Shown: positions 1-8,631, numbered from the stretch's first letter. The stretch is 36,797 bases of DNA from Pseudomonadota bacterium (GCA_027621915.1 JAQCAD010000032.1:1-36797), one strand, 5' to 3'. A program made the numbers and translations. The notes: generated by a model not told the origin, from the letters alone.

Positions 1-1114
1 CCTTTTCCGATAGTTTCATTTCTGTGCCGTCAACTGGCGTGCCGATCGTACCCAGTTTTTTGGTGTCGAACGGTATGTTTCCACAAGACAGGCCACTTGT
101 TTCACTCATGCCCCAGCCTTCGCCAATATTGATTCCGAGTCTGTGGTACCACTTGAGCGTGCTTGGAGATATTGGTGCGGTTCCTGAACCATAACTCCGA
201 CAATTTTCGAACCCAAGTTCGCGCCGGATTTTTTTCGCAACGATCTTACCTACCAGCGGGATGCGCAGAAGCATTTTCAGTCTACCCGGTGGGATTTTGG
301 CGTGCACGCCCGACTGAAACTTCACCCAGAGCCTTGGTACTGAGATGAAGACGGTCGGAGAGGCACGGCGCAAATCACGCGGGAACGTTTTCAGTGACTC
401 GACGAACGAACATTCACAACCATAGTAGATCGAAGGGCCTGCCGTACAAGTGCGTTCGGTAATATGCGCAAGCGGCAAATACGAAAACAAATGGTCGCCG
501 GGATTTATATGGATGGATTCCGCAGCGGCCCTGCAGGCATAAGCATAGGCCGAAAAGGAAATAACGACGCCTTTTGGCAATCCCGTGCTGCCCGAGGTGT
601 ACAGAATAGTCATAACATCGTCATTTTTCGGGAGTGCAAGGTCCGCCAGTGGCTCCTGATGTTCAACCATAGTCTGCCAGCGGTACTGGCAGCCCACTAT
701 CTCGTCATACGGAAAACCGATACGAGGAATTGCATCTGGAACCGCAGACAGGGCGGTTTCGTGATCATCGAGTTTTCCGACGAAGATCGCCTTTGCCTCG
801 CTGTGTCGAAGTACGTGAGAAATAGTATCCGGGCCCGCCGTGGGGTATACGGGAACCGAAATCAGGCCCGCCATCGCGATAGCCACATCGGCAAGAATCC
901 ACTCAGCACTGTTCTTCGCGAGAATGGCAACTTTGTCACCAGCCTTGAGGTCCAGCGACAGCAGTCCGCTCGCAATACGGCGCGAACAATCGGCCGCCTC
1001 CCGCCACGTGAATTCTCTTAGCTCGCCATTGACGGGCTGGTGGAGAAACACACGATCCGGAGTCTTCTTGGCCCAGCCAACGAGCGCCTGGTGTGCGGTC
1101 GTGACTTCACTCAT
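1..1114 (-). CDS. AMP-dependent acyl-CoA synthetase (long-chain fatty acid CoA ligase type), 3' end outside window
   Basis: This is the N-terminal 371 residues of an adenylate-forming acyl-CoA ligase; the reading frame is open to the window edge, so the C-terminal domain is not seen. The start is the ATG read from 1114. The adenylation P-loop YTSGSTGLPKG lies at about residues 172-182, in a stretch reading TILYTSGSTGLPKGV. Further on, YGSGTAPI and the GWGMSET motif, which contributes to ATP and acyl binding, are present. An early VPVYPT segment is typical of long-chain ligases of the FadD15 type. Family knowledge: such enzymes activate a carboxylic acid with ATP and then form the CoA thioester in the cytoplasm or at the inner membrane. 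The gene diverges from a TonB receptor across a 350-bp gap. The exact substrate cannot be told from this part. Confidence 0.9.
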   Translation of the reverse strand, partial: MSEVTTAHQALVGWAKKTPDRVFLHQPVNGELREFTWREAADCSRRIASGLLSLDLKAGDKVAILAKNSAEWILADVAIAMAGLISVPVYPTAGPDTISHVLRHSEAKAIFVGKLDDHETALSAVPDAIPRIGFPYDEIVGCQYRWQTMVEHQEPLADLALPKNDDVMTILYTSGSTGLPKGVVISFSAYAYACRAAAESIHINPGDHLFSYLPLAHITERTCTAGPSIYYGCECSFVESLKTFPRDLRRASPTVFISVPRLWVKFQSGVHAKIPPGRLKMLLRIPLVGKIVAKKIRRELGFENCRSYGSGTAPISPSTLKWYHRLGINIGEGWGMSETSGLSCGNIPFDTKKLGTIGTPVDGTEMKLSEK

Positions 1115-1464
1115 CGGGTGTTCTCGAAATTACACACGGGTCCGCAATGCGGGTCGAAGTCTCTCTGCGAATAATTAGACCTGCTTGCAGCGCGCAATCC
1201 GCCGGGGCTGTGAATGCGGTCATAAGGAAGTAGGTTGCCTGAAGTTCACAGATCAGGTTTGTCATTATTATTGGTCCTGTCTTGGGCCGAACCAATGTGC
1301 ATTATAAGTGAACCGCATGTCCAGAAGTGTTTGTTTCGTGCGTTACCTAATGTTCCGAAAAATCGATATAAATCAGTGTATTCTCTGGCAATTACCTTGC
1401 GTTTTTCCTATCGTAGGGTCGACCTTAATTCCCAATATTCCCTGCATTCAGGTTCCAGTAAATT
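1115..1464. other. Divergent intergenic region, no gene recognised
   Basis: This 350-bp stretch separates the acyl-CoA ligase (leftward) from the TonB receptor (rightward), so it should hold the promoters of both. Short reading frames here are not convincing. I see no clear sigma-70 pair, riboswitch or strong palindrome. It is AT-richer than the genes on either side, as expected for a promoter region. Confidence 0.5.
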
Positions 1465-3522
1465 ATGTGCAAACCAATTAAAGTTGCAAACAGGCTGCTG
1501 CTTCCAGCGCTCGTCCTCTTCAGCGGAGTGGCACCAATTCAGGCACAGGAGCCTGAAGACAGCGCGCTCGACGAGATCGTGGTGACGGCGACCCGTCGGG
1601 AAGGGGCCGTGCGGGACGTCGCCAGATCTATTTCCGTCATTGGAAAAGAACGGATTCAGCTTGGTACGCAGCAACTCGGTCTCGACGAGGCATTGGCCGG
1701 CGTTCCCGGATTGTATATGCAAAATCGCTACAATTTTGCTCAGGATCTTCGCATCTCTTTGAGAGGTTTTGGGGCTCGATCGGGTTTCGGGATCAGGGGT
1801 ATCAAAGTATTGGTGGATGGCATTCCGGAGACGTTGCCGGATGGCCAGGCGGGCGTGGACAGCATCGATATGGGTTCGGCACAAAGTATCGAAGTATTGC
1901 GCGGCCCCGCGTCATCGCTCTACGGAAACGCAGCTGGTGGTGTGATCGCTATTTCAAGTGAACTGGGTAATGAGGATCCGTATATTGAAGGTCGGTTGGC
2001 GGCGGGTGAATTCGGTTATCAACAATACCAGCTGAAGTCTGGTGGCAAGTGGGGCGACTCAGATTACCTCGTCAATGTTTCCCGGACAGAGCTCGATGGT
2101 TATCGCGATCAGTCTAATGCGCGCGGAACTTTGCTAAACACCAAGTTTGGTATCCCGTTGAACGAGACGGATGAACTGATTCTGTCATTCAACCACACGG
2201 ATCAGCCGGTTGCGGATGACGCCGGTGGCATCAATGCGGCCCAGGCAGCCAGCGCGCCATCGTCGGCCAGAGACCTGAACATATCGTTTGATGCCGGCGA
2301 AGCGCTGTCGCAGCAACGTGCCGGAATCGTCTATGAGCGGGATCGTCCATCCGGAAACCTGACGCTTCGCAACTACTACGTCTGGAGGGATTTCGTTAAC
2401 CTTTTGCCGTTCACTAGTGGTGGGGCGGTTGACCTGCAGCGGTTCTACTACGGCTTTGGTGCGCAGTACAGTCTCGGAGACATGCTGCCGGACGATCTGA
2501 ACCTGTCGTTTGGAGTTGACATCGATCGCCAGGATGACGATCGAAAACGTTTTGACAACAATAACGGTGTGCTTGGCGCCATGACGTTTGATCAGAACGA
2601 AAGGGTAGAAAGTTCTGGTGTATATGCGCAGGGGCAATATGAAATAGATGACAGATGGTCGTTACTTGCCGGTCTGCGCTATGACGAATTGACGTACGAC
2701 GTTGGCGATCGCTTTCTGGTTGATGGCGATGACTCGGGAAAACTCGACTTCAATGAAGTGAGCCCGTCATTCGGTATCAATTACCGGACGGAGAATGGCG
2801 TTTTGTTTGCGTCATACAGCAGTTCTTTCGAAACACCGACTACCACTGAGCTTGCGAATCCGGATGCCAGCGGTGGATTCAATCCCGCACTCAACCCGCA
2901 ACTCGCGGACAATATCGAAGTTGGGTTCAAGAGAAGTTCAGGCAGACTTTATTACGAAGTTGCTCTTTTCACGATCGACCTGAAGGATGAACTGATCCCG
3001 TTTGAACTCGCCGCATTTCCGGGACGCACGTTCTATTCTAATGCCGGTACTTCGACACGAGACGGCGTCGAAACCGCAATCAGTTGGGCAAATGAAAGTG
3101 GTCTTCGCGTGGATGCTTCTTTCACCTGGTCCGATTTCAGCTTTGATAGCTTCATAGACGATAATGGAACCGACTTCAGTGGTAATCAACTACCTGGACT
3201 GCCGAAGCAATTCGGTTACCTCGGGCTAACATATAACTCACAAAAAGGCCTGTCAGGCACGATCGAGGCTGTCTATTCCGGTGACCTGTACGCGAATAAC
3301 GCGAATATCGCGAAAGTGCCGGGTTATACAGTTGGAAATATGCGACTGGCATATGAATTCACGCGTGATCGCTGGGTATTTCGACCTTATGTTGGCATCA
3401 ACAACTTATTTGATGAGAATTACAACAGCAACATACGAATTAATGCCTTTGGTGGTCGCTATTTTGAGCCGGCACCGCCGAGGAATTTTTATGCGGGAAT
3501 CGTCGTAAAATTCAGCCGCTGA
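1465..3522 (+). CDS. TonB-dependent outer-membrane receptor (685 aa)
   Basis: The protein begins with a Sec signal peptide (positive CKPIK, hydrophobic core, cut near PIQAQ). A classic TonB box, DEIVVTATRR, follows at about residues 36-45. The plug domain contains SLRGFGARSGFGIRG and the conserved SIEVLRGPASSLYGNAAGG stretch. The remainder is a beta-barrel rich in alternating aromatic residues. The C-terminus ends KFSR rather than in a terminal aromatic. Length and plug motifs fit the ferric-siderophore/FecA-like group (COG1629/COG4772), which moves a ligand across the outer membrane with energy from TonB-ExbBD. The ligand is unknown. The ATG at 1465 has only a weak ribosome site. A lipoprotein amidohydrolase starts 31 bases after the stop and is probably co-transcribed. 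Confidence 0.92.
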   Translation: MCKPIKVANRLLLPALVLFSGVAPIQAQEPEDSALDEIVVTATRREGAVRDVARSISVIGKERIQLGTQQLGLDEALAGVPGLYMQNRYNFAQDLRISLRGFGARSGFGIRGIKVLVDGIPETLPDGQAGVDSIDMGSAQSIEVLRGPASSLYGNAAGGVIAISSELGNEDPYIEGRLAAGEFGYQQYQLKSGGKWGDSDYLVNVSRTELDGYRDQSNARGTLLNTKFGIPLNETDELILSFNHTDQPVADDAGGINAAQAASAPSSARDLNISFDAGEALSQQRAGIVYERDRPSGNLTLRNYYVWRDFVNLLPFTSGGAVDLQRFYYGFGAQYSLGDMLPDDLNLSFGVDIDRQDDDRKRFDNNNGVLGAMTFDQNERVESSGVYAQGQYEIDDRWSLLAGLRYDELTYDVGDRFLVDGDDSGKLDFNEVSPSFGINYRTENGVLFASYSSSFETPTTTELANPDASGGFNPALNPQLADNIEVGFKRSSGRLYYEVALFTIDLKDELIPFELAAFPGRTFYSNAGTSTRDGVETAISWANESGLRVDASFTWSDFSFDSFIDDNGTDFSGNQLPGLPKQFGYLGLTYNSQKGLSGTIEAVYSGDLYANNANIAKVPGYTVGNMRLAYEFTRDRWVFRPYVGINNLFDENYNSNIRINAFGGRYFEPAPPRNFYAGIVVKFSR

Positions 3523-3553
3523 AAATTCGCTTGAACGGACCTGGAGGAGATTG

Positions 3554-5287
3554 ATGCGTTTAGTATCTGTAGCAATTGTCGCGATAGTTCTGGCTGGATG
3601 TGGCAGATCGGTTGACCTGTCTGGCGGCCACCCGCTTGCGGATCTCGTATTAACCAACGGCAACGTGATTACCGTTGACAGCAATAACCCAAACGCTGAG
3701 GCGATCGCAATTATCGGGGATCGGATCGTTGCTCTTGGCAGTGCCAATGCCATCGCTGCCTACGTAAGTGATGATACGGAAGTTATTGATTTACAGGGAC
3801 AAACGGCAATTCCCGGTCTTATTGAGGGACACGGCCACTACACCAGCTTCGGTGGTTCTTTGTTGATACTCGACTTTCGCCATGCCAGGAGCTTTGCCGA
3901 AATCGTATCGATGGTTGAAGTCGCTGCGAAAAATACACCACCCGGTGAGTGGATTGTCGGGCGAGGCTGGCACCAGGACAAGTGGGAGCTTAAAGAGGCA
4001 GTTCTCGTAGAAGGACTGCCGGTTCACGAAACACTGAGCGCCGTCACTCCGGATCATCCGGCAATGCTTATTCATACCAGCGGGCACGGCGTCTTCGTTA
4101 ACCGAAAAGCAATGACTTTGGTCGAAATGACGAACGATACCGCGGCGCCAGAAGGTGGCGAGATCGTCCGTGACGAAAAGGGCAACGCCACAGGAATGAT
4201 GCGCGAGTCGGCGCAGGACATTTTTCGCGAGGCATTTTCGGGACATCAGGGCCGGCGACCGGCGGGCGTTGCAGATGACGAATTACGTCGCATGGTAATG
4301 CTCGCTGGTGAAGCAGCCCTGCGGCACGGCATAACCTCATTTCAAGATCTTGGCACGAGCTTTGCGGAGGTCGACCTACTAAAAAAGATGGCCGATGAGG
4401 GCAATTTACCAGTACGCCTCTGGATGGCCTTTGAAGAGCAGGCGGCCGATATGGAAGGACGCCTTGCCGACTACAGAATGGTTGGCTACGGGAACAACTT
4501 TCTCACCGTTCGCGCGATAGGGGAAAAGGTTCTCGATGGCGCTCTGGGAACCCATGGCGGCTGGTTGCTCGAACCATACTCTGACCTGCCTCGCAGTCAC
4601 GGGCTAAATGTTGTTCCCATTGAAGAAATTGAACATTCCGCAAGACTTGCGATTGAATATGATTATCAACTCGCGATTCAGGGTATTGGCGATCGTGCAT
4701 ACCGCGAATTACTGAACATATACGAGGCGGAATTCGCGAAACACGCGGATACGACGGATTTGCGCTGGCGCATAGAACACGCACAGGTGATTCATCCGGA
4801 CGATGTCGAACGTACCGTTGCACTGGGTGTCATACCGGCGGTGCAAGGAATCTTCGCTTGTTCCGACGGACCATGGGTTGTGGATCGCCTCGGCGAGGAG
4901 CGCACGCTTGAACGAGGATACATATTCAACACGCTCGCAGAAGCTGGATTGGTACCGACGAACGGCACTGACCCGCCGGTTGATGAGATCGACCCGATCG
5001 GCAGCTTTCATTGTTCCGTGACCCGCCAATTACCGGATGGATCGAAATTCCAGCCGCAGGAGGTTTACTCGCGGGAGCGAGCGCTTTATTCCTACACGAT
5101 GGGAAATGCAATTGCCGCATTTGAGGAAGACGTCAAAGGATCTTTGACAGTCGGCAAACTGGCTGACATTACGGTGCTAAGCCAGGATCTCTTGACAGTT
5201 CCGGACGACAATATAATGGATACGAAAATCGTGATGACGATTGTCGGCGGTAAAATTCGTTATAGAAACGGTGAAATCGTTCCATAG
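3554..5287 (+). CDS. Lipoprotein metal-dependent amidohydrolase, YtcJ-like (amidohydrolase family 3)
   Basis: The start is the ATG at 3554, because GGAGGAG at 3543-3549 sits at the right distance; the in-frame TTG at 3551 would be too close. The N-terminus MRLVSVAIVAIVLAGCGRS is a lipoprotein signal with a LAGC lipobox (Cys16), so the 577-aa enzyme is probably anchored outside the cytoplasm. Family features are the LVLTNGNVITVD beta-sandwich entry, the His-x-His pair at H93 and H95 (EGHGHY instead of the usual DSHxH), the HAQ motif in RIEHAQVIHPDD, NGTDPPVDEIDP near the C-terminus, and the final GKLADITVL. The usual HAIGDRA motif reads QGIGDRA here, so one expected metal-ligand histidine is glutamine. 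Family members hydrolyse N-acyl or formamide-type bonds; the substrate here is unknown. The gene lies behind a TonB receptor, suggesting it processes the imported ligand. Confidence 0.85.
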   Translation: MRLVSVAIVAIVLAGCGRSVDLSGGHPLADLVLTNGNVITVDSNNPNAEAIAIIGDRIVALGSANAIAAYVSDDTEVIDLQGQTAIPGLIEGHGHYTSFGGSLLILDFRHARSFAEIVSMVEVAAKNTPPGEWIVGRGWHQDKWELKEAVLVEGLPVHETLSAVTPDHPAMLIHTSGHGVFVNRKAMTLVEMTNDTAAPEGGEIVRDEKGNATGMMRESAQDIFREAFSGHQGRRPAGVADDELRRMVMLAGEAALRHGITSFQDLGTSFAEVDLLKKMADEGNLPVRLWMAFEEQAADMEGRLADYRMVGYGNNFLTVRAIGEKVLDGALGTHGGWLLEPYSDLPRSHGLNVVPIEEIEHSARLAIEYDYQLAIQGIGDRAYRELLNIYEAEFAKHADTTDLRWRIEHAQVIHPDDVERTVALGVIPAVQGIFACSDGPWVVDRLGEERTLERGYIFNTLAEAGLVPTNGTDPPVDEIDPIGSFHCSVTRQLPDGSKFQPQEVYSRERALYSYTMGNAIAAFEEDVKGSLTVGKLADITVLSQDLLTVPDDNIMDTKIVMTIVGGKIRYRNGEIVP

Positions 5288-5345
5288 GGCTGTTCTTTTT
5301 ATGGCCCGGCGCAGTACATCCGTTCGCGCTCGTCTTTACGTTCAT

Positions 5346-5376
5346 AAAAAAAAGGCCGCTAGGTGCGGCCTTTTTT
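5346..5376. terminator. Bidirectional rho-independent terminator
   Basis: A GC-rich hairpin with arms AAAAGGCCGC (5350-5359) and GCGGCCTTTT (5365-5374) is flanked by an A-run on one side and a T-run on the other. It can end both the rightward amidohydrolase transcript and the leftward operon that finishes with the RidA gene at 5400. Confidence 0.9.
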
Positions 5377-5399
5377 GTCGGTCCGGTTGTTAAACTGGA

Positions 5400-5891
5400 T
5401 TAGTTGGGCCGCGCCAGTACGACCTCGATTTCGATAAAAACACCGGGCCGCGCAAGTCCTGCAATCTGAATCGCGGAGCGGGCAGGTTTGTTCGGTTGTG
5501 CGTCCGTGCCAAAGTGTTTCGTATAGGCTTTCATAAAACCGCCAAAGTCCATACGACCGCCCATGTCCGGATCGCCGACAAGAAACACTGTCATCTTGAC
5601 GACGTCGCCGAAACTGAGGCCGAGATTCTTGAGTGATGCTTCCATAATCTCGAATACGCTGTTCGATTGCGTTTCAGTGTCGCCAAAGTATTCGCGGCTG
5701 GAGGGATCCGCATTCGGATTCGCCGGGCCCGGGAGCGTGCCGCTGTGATAAACCAGCGTCGTGCCTGCGCTTACTTCGACCGCCTGCGCAATAGGAAACG
5801 GTGAGTTATTCGGTAAGGGGTGTCGGGTTACGTCAGCATTCGCGCACGCACTGCCGAGTATAAGTAGACCGATGAATGTGGCACTTTTCAT
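5400..5891 (-). CDS. Exported RidA family protein (YjgF/YER057c/UK114), probable imine/enamine deaminase
   Basis: This 163-aa protein carries a Sec signal peptide ending near ANA|DV (residues 17-19) before a complete RidA domain. Conserved family features are YHSGTLPG, NVFEIMEASLKNLG-like helix residues, VVKMTVFLV, and the C-terminal PARSAIQIAGLARPG...IEIEVVLA block. Arg138 in PARS corresponds to the arginine that holds the carboxylate of the substrate in RidA enzymes. Known RidA proteins hydrolyse reactive imines and enamines to carbonyl compounds and ammonia, usually in the cytoplasm; export is unusual. The gene is the last of the operon, 15 bp after the cytochrome c gene and just before a terminator. 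Its position beside a flavin amine oxidase fits hydrolysis of the imine that enzyme makes. Function in this pathway is inference. Confidence 0.88.
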   Translation of the reverse strand: MKSATFIGLLILGSACANADVTRHPLPNNSPFPIAQAVEVSAGTTLVYHSGTLPGPANPNADPSSREYFGDTETQSNSVFEIMEASLKNLGLSFGDVVKMTVFLVGDPDMGGRMDFGGFMKAYTKHFGTDAQPNKPARSAIQIAGLARPGVFIEIEVVLARPN

Positions 5892-5906
5892 ATTTTAGAA
5901 CCTCTA

Positions 5907-6539
5907 TTATTTCCGCAATGTTGAAATATAACTGACGACGTCCATAATTGCCTGCTCGTCTGTCAAAAGCTGCGTTGACGCTCGCATCTGCATACCATAA
6001 ATGTCGCCGGGATGGCTGCCTCGGATTCCGCTTTTGAAATTCTTCAGCTGTGTGACAAGGTACCAGTCGTCAACGGTTGTCAGCATCGGGCTTCCGAATG
6101 CCGGGTCGCCTTCGGCCGATTGGCCGTGACAGGCACCGCACGTGGTGAATAAGACTTTGCCCTTATCAATGTCACCGACAACGGATGACGCTGGTAACGC
6201 GGAACGGGTAGCGGACACGTACTCCGCCGCCTGGTTAATCTGTTCATCCGACAAGGCGGCGGCCATTGGTCGCATTTCCATTCCAACAACATCACCCTCG
6301 TGAGTACCACGCCAGCCTTTTTTGAATGACTGGAGTTGATTTTCAATGTACCAGGACTCCATGCCACTCAATCGAGGCGCTTTCAGTATAGGATTGCCCA
6401 TCAATTGGACACCGTGGCACGTACTGCAGTAAGCAAGGTCATCAGTGGGTATAGGCAATTCATTCTCGGCGAAGACAGGTGCGCCGCTAACGCACAGCAG
6501 TATGATCGCCAAGAGCCAGCACCTGATTTGATTTTGCAT
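5907..6539 (-). CDS. Secreted diheme cytochrome c (cytochrome c4-like)
   Basis: I take the ATG at 6539, which gives a normal signal peptide (MQNQIRCWLLAIILLCVSGA..VFA|E); the longer frame from 6605 would overlap the upstream gene. The mature 210-aa precursor has two heme-binding motifs, CSTCH (Cys38-His42) and CGACH (Cys134-His138). The two halves are clearly an internal duplication: WYIENQLQSFKKGWRG and WYLVTQLKNFKSGIRG, each followed by GDxxGMxMR, whose methionines are candidate axial ligands. This is the plan of class I diheme cytochromes. It probably carries electrons in the periplasm. The gene starts only 4 bp after the flavin amine oxidase, so it is the likely electron acceptor of that enzyme, as a cytochrome c is for nicotine oxidoreductase NicA2. 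Confidence 0.9.
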   Translation of the reverse strand: MQNQIRCWLLAIILLCVSGAPVFAENELPIPTDDLAYCSTCHGVQLMGNPILKAPRLSGMESWYIENQLQSFKKGWRGTHEGDVVGMEMRPMAAALSDEQINQAAEYVSATRSALPASSVVGDIDKGKVLFTTCGACHGQSAEGDPAFGSPMLTTVDDWYLVTQLKNFKSGIRGSHPGDIYGMQMRASTQLLTDEQAIMDVVSYISTLRK

Positions 6540-6543
6540 ATTT

Positions 6544-8124
6544 CTAACCCTTCCCTGACCTTGCGGACGCAGCGCGGACACGCTTATCCAGTTCAAGCAA
6601 TGCATATTCTGCCGAGCCGAAAGCGCCTTCCTGCCAGCTTGAGTGATAACTAATCTGATCGCCGATCATAAAGTGTCGACCACCGGCCGGTTGCTGCAAC
6701 AACTTGTAATACTTCTCGCGAATTTCAGGCGACCAGTCGGCGCCGCATCCCATCATGTGATTCATGCGGCCCCAGGGCACGCTGATACCGGCTTCGATGT
6801 AGCCCGAATACCCCTTGTGAATTTTGTCGCCGCACTTCCCGGCGAATTCAATACGGGCCGCGGGGGACATTCTCTCGAAGAACGCGGATTGCCTGAAAAA
6901 CGCGTAAGCACCGAGCACGACGCCTTTCTTGCCGTGAATACCATGCGATGGATACCAGATCTGGTTTATTTTTTGACTGGTGTTGGTTATGCCACCGTAG
7001 ATGCCCTCGTTTTCCCAGAATCGCTCCTTCATCTGCAGGCCAATTTTGAAAAAATTGCCAGGCTGAAGCGAAGCGAGACCCTTTCGATATTCGGCAGGAA
7101 GGTTGTTCGGAATGCCAGACATGAAATGGGACGGAATACTGTTGAAGCAATAATCAACGCTTAGTTTCTCTCGTTCGCCCTTGTGGTTGTAGACGACATC
7201 GACCCCATTTTCCTTCAGGGAAATAGACTGCACCTGGGCATTTGTCGTAATGGGGCTCGAGATATTTCGGACCAGCCCTTTGATAAGGCCGTCCATGCCG
7301 CCTGTAACTTCCATCAACGGCTCGCCCCAATCCGGGTTTTCAGACAACGTCATGCCCCTTTCCCAGAATTTACTGTCGAGCAGTGCGCTAAAATCCATCG
7401 GCGTGTAATGTTCTGCCGGCGTGATGAATCCACCGGACTTGTAACCTGCTCGAATCGTGCCTTTGTAAATGCCATTCGGATCGAGATCGCCATAAGCCGT
7501 TGCGAATTGCAGCATACGTTCCCTGTCTTCCGCCGAAAGTGGCTGATCGAACGCATTCTTATCGACCGCTTTATGCAGCAATTCCGACATGAAGCCTCGC
7601 GCGTCTGCGGTATATCGGCCAACCCTTACCGGTTTGTCGTCGAACTTGCCTTCTTCGTGAGTGTAGGCCGGACGGCTCATATTCGCCTTGACCTGCAACG
7701 GCACCTTCAATTCCTTGCAGTAATGAAGTACACGTCGGTGATGTCCCGGAATTCGCGCGGGGCCGCAGTTAAAATACAGATCCGGATCGTCGTCAAAATT
7801 GCACACCTGGGGCTGACCCAGTTCGTCGATGATGTCACCATGTCGCACCGTCAGGTTGCGACCGCCGAGGCGCTTTGACGCCTCGATGACAGTCACATCA
7901 TAGCCAGCACGTTCAAGTTCGTAAGCGACTGTCAGGCCGGCGATCCCCGCGCCAAGCACGGCGACTTTTTTTCCATTTCTGCCGGCTTTCTGCAAATCGA
8001 GTTGTGCAACCGGACCGGTATCCTGCATCAGCCCGAGTGCCATGCTGGTCTTGTATACGGCAGTGGAGCCGCCTGCGGCTCCAACGAGGTTCAGAAAACG
8101 TCGGCGAGACAGGTGCTTTTTCAT
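6544..8124 (-). CDS. Tat-exported flavin monoamine oxidase family protein
   Basis: The start at 8124 is chosen because it gives a twin-arginine signal, MKKHLSRRRFLNLVGAAGGS, followed by a hydrophobic stretch; the frame stays open further upstream to 8229 without a better start. The 526-aa product has the FAD-binding Rossmann motif VAVLGAGIAGLTVAYELERAG (GAGIAG at residues 58-63, Glu81 closing the dinucleotide fold) and RLGGRN at 85-90. The C-terminal FAD contact region includes GDQISYHSSWQEGAFGSA from residue 488. This is the plan of the Amino_oxidase family (monoamine, L-amino-acid and polyamine oxidases). Such enzymes turn an amine into an imine. Export folded through Tat with FAD bound, plus the cytochrome c gene 4 bp downstream, suggests a periplasmic dehydrogenase that does not use oxygen. 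Substrate unknown. Confidence 0.88.
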   Translation of the reverse strand: MKKHLSRRRFLNLVGAAGGSTAVYKTSMALGLMQDTGPVAQLDLQKAGRNGKKVAVLGAGIAGLTVAYELERAGYDVTVIEASKRLGGRNLTVRHGDIIDELGQPQVCNFDDDPDLYFNCGPARIPGHHRRVLHYCKELKVPLQVKANMSRPAYTHEEGKFDDKPVRVGRYTADARGFMSELLHKAVDKNAFDQPLSAEDRERMLQFATAYGDLDPNGIYKGTIRAGYKSGGFITPAEHYTPMDFSALLDSKFWERGMTLSENPDWGEPLMEVTGGMDGLIKGLVRNISSPITTNAQVQSISLKENGVDVVYNHKGEREKLSVDYCFNSIPSHFMSGIPNNLPAEYRKGLASLQPGNFFKIGLQMKERFWENEGIYGGITNTSQKINQIWYPSHGIHGKKGVVLGAYAFFRQSAFFERMSPAARIEFAGKCGDKIHKGYSGYIEAGISVPWGRMNHMMGCGADWSPEIREKYYKLLQQPAGGRHFMIGDQISYHSSWQEGAFGSAEYALLELDKRVRAASARSGKG

Positions 8125-8235
8125 ATGGTGTCTTTCGATACTGCGAATTTGATGAATCAGAAGGGTTTGTAACTGTGGCCCGACATTAGTTCCATGCAGG
8201 CGCGTTGGCCCTGCAATGACAAACGCCATAACAGG

Positions 8236-8586
8236 CTAATTGAGCGTTTCGCTCAGCAGGAAAAGATCCGTCAGCAGCGCTCTCAGGTGAATTGATGCGT
8301 TCAAGTTATCCACCAGCTCAGAGCTTATTTTTCCTTGCGACATCACGAGCGAGATTGCAGCCATCGACTTTTTTGCGTCATCGACGACAACAGGCGAAAA
8401 CGAACCGTCGTCCGTGGCCAGCAACTCGACAATGCCGGACGCAGCTTCAGACATTCCAGCCAGCGTAGTACGCACTTCGGATCCGCCCGCACCCTGGTCA
8501 GACTCACGACCTTGCGCCGCGTAGGCGAGCAAGAACTCGTAGCCAGCCTCGATAACTTCAATGTAGTCGTCCAGAGAATTACTCAC
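8236..8586 (-). CDS. Small helical protein of unknown function within the oxidoreductase operon
   Basis: This 116-aa frame begins with GTG at 8586 and ends at 8236. I do not recognise a family. The protein is acidic, has no signal peptide, no membrane segment and no cysteine, and is predicted by eye to be mostly alpha-helical (for example SLDDYIEVIEAGYEFLLAYAAQG and ELVDNLNASIHLRALLTDLFLLSETLN regions, given here by their ends at residues 4-26 and 90-116). It sits 45 bp after the cytochrome b gene and 111 bp before the amine oxidase, on the same strand. A role as assembly factor or small partner of the exported enzymes is possible, but nothing in the sequence proves it. No good ribosome site is visible before the GTG. 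Confidence 0.6.
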   Translation of the reverse strand: MSNSLDDYIEVIEAGYEFLLAYAAQGRESDQGAGGSEVRTTLAGMSEAASGIVELLATDDGSFSPVVVDDAKKSMAAISLVMSQGKISSELVDNLNASIHLRALLTDLFLLSETLN

Positions 8587-8631
8587 GTTGTCTAGTCCGC
8601 GTCGTCAGGTTGAAAGTCGGTAGTGCTGGGG

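Noticed and set aside
464-1021. Plus-strand 185-codon reading frame
   Set aside because: Lies antisense to the acyl-CoA ligase, whose frame is open and has the YTSGSTG motif.
7183-7878. Plus-strand 231-codon reading frame
   Set aside because: It is a shadow of the flavin amine oxidase on the other strand; no domain, no ribosome site, and protein composition is unnatural.
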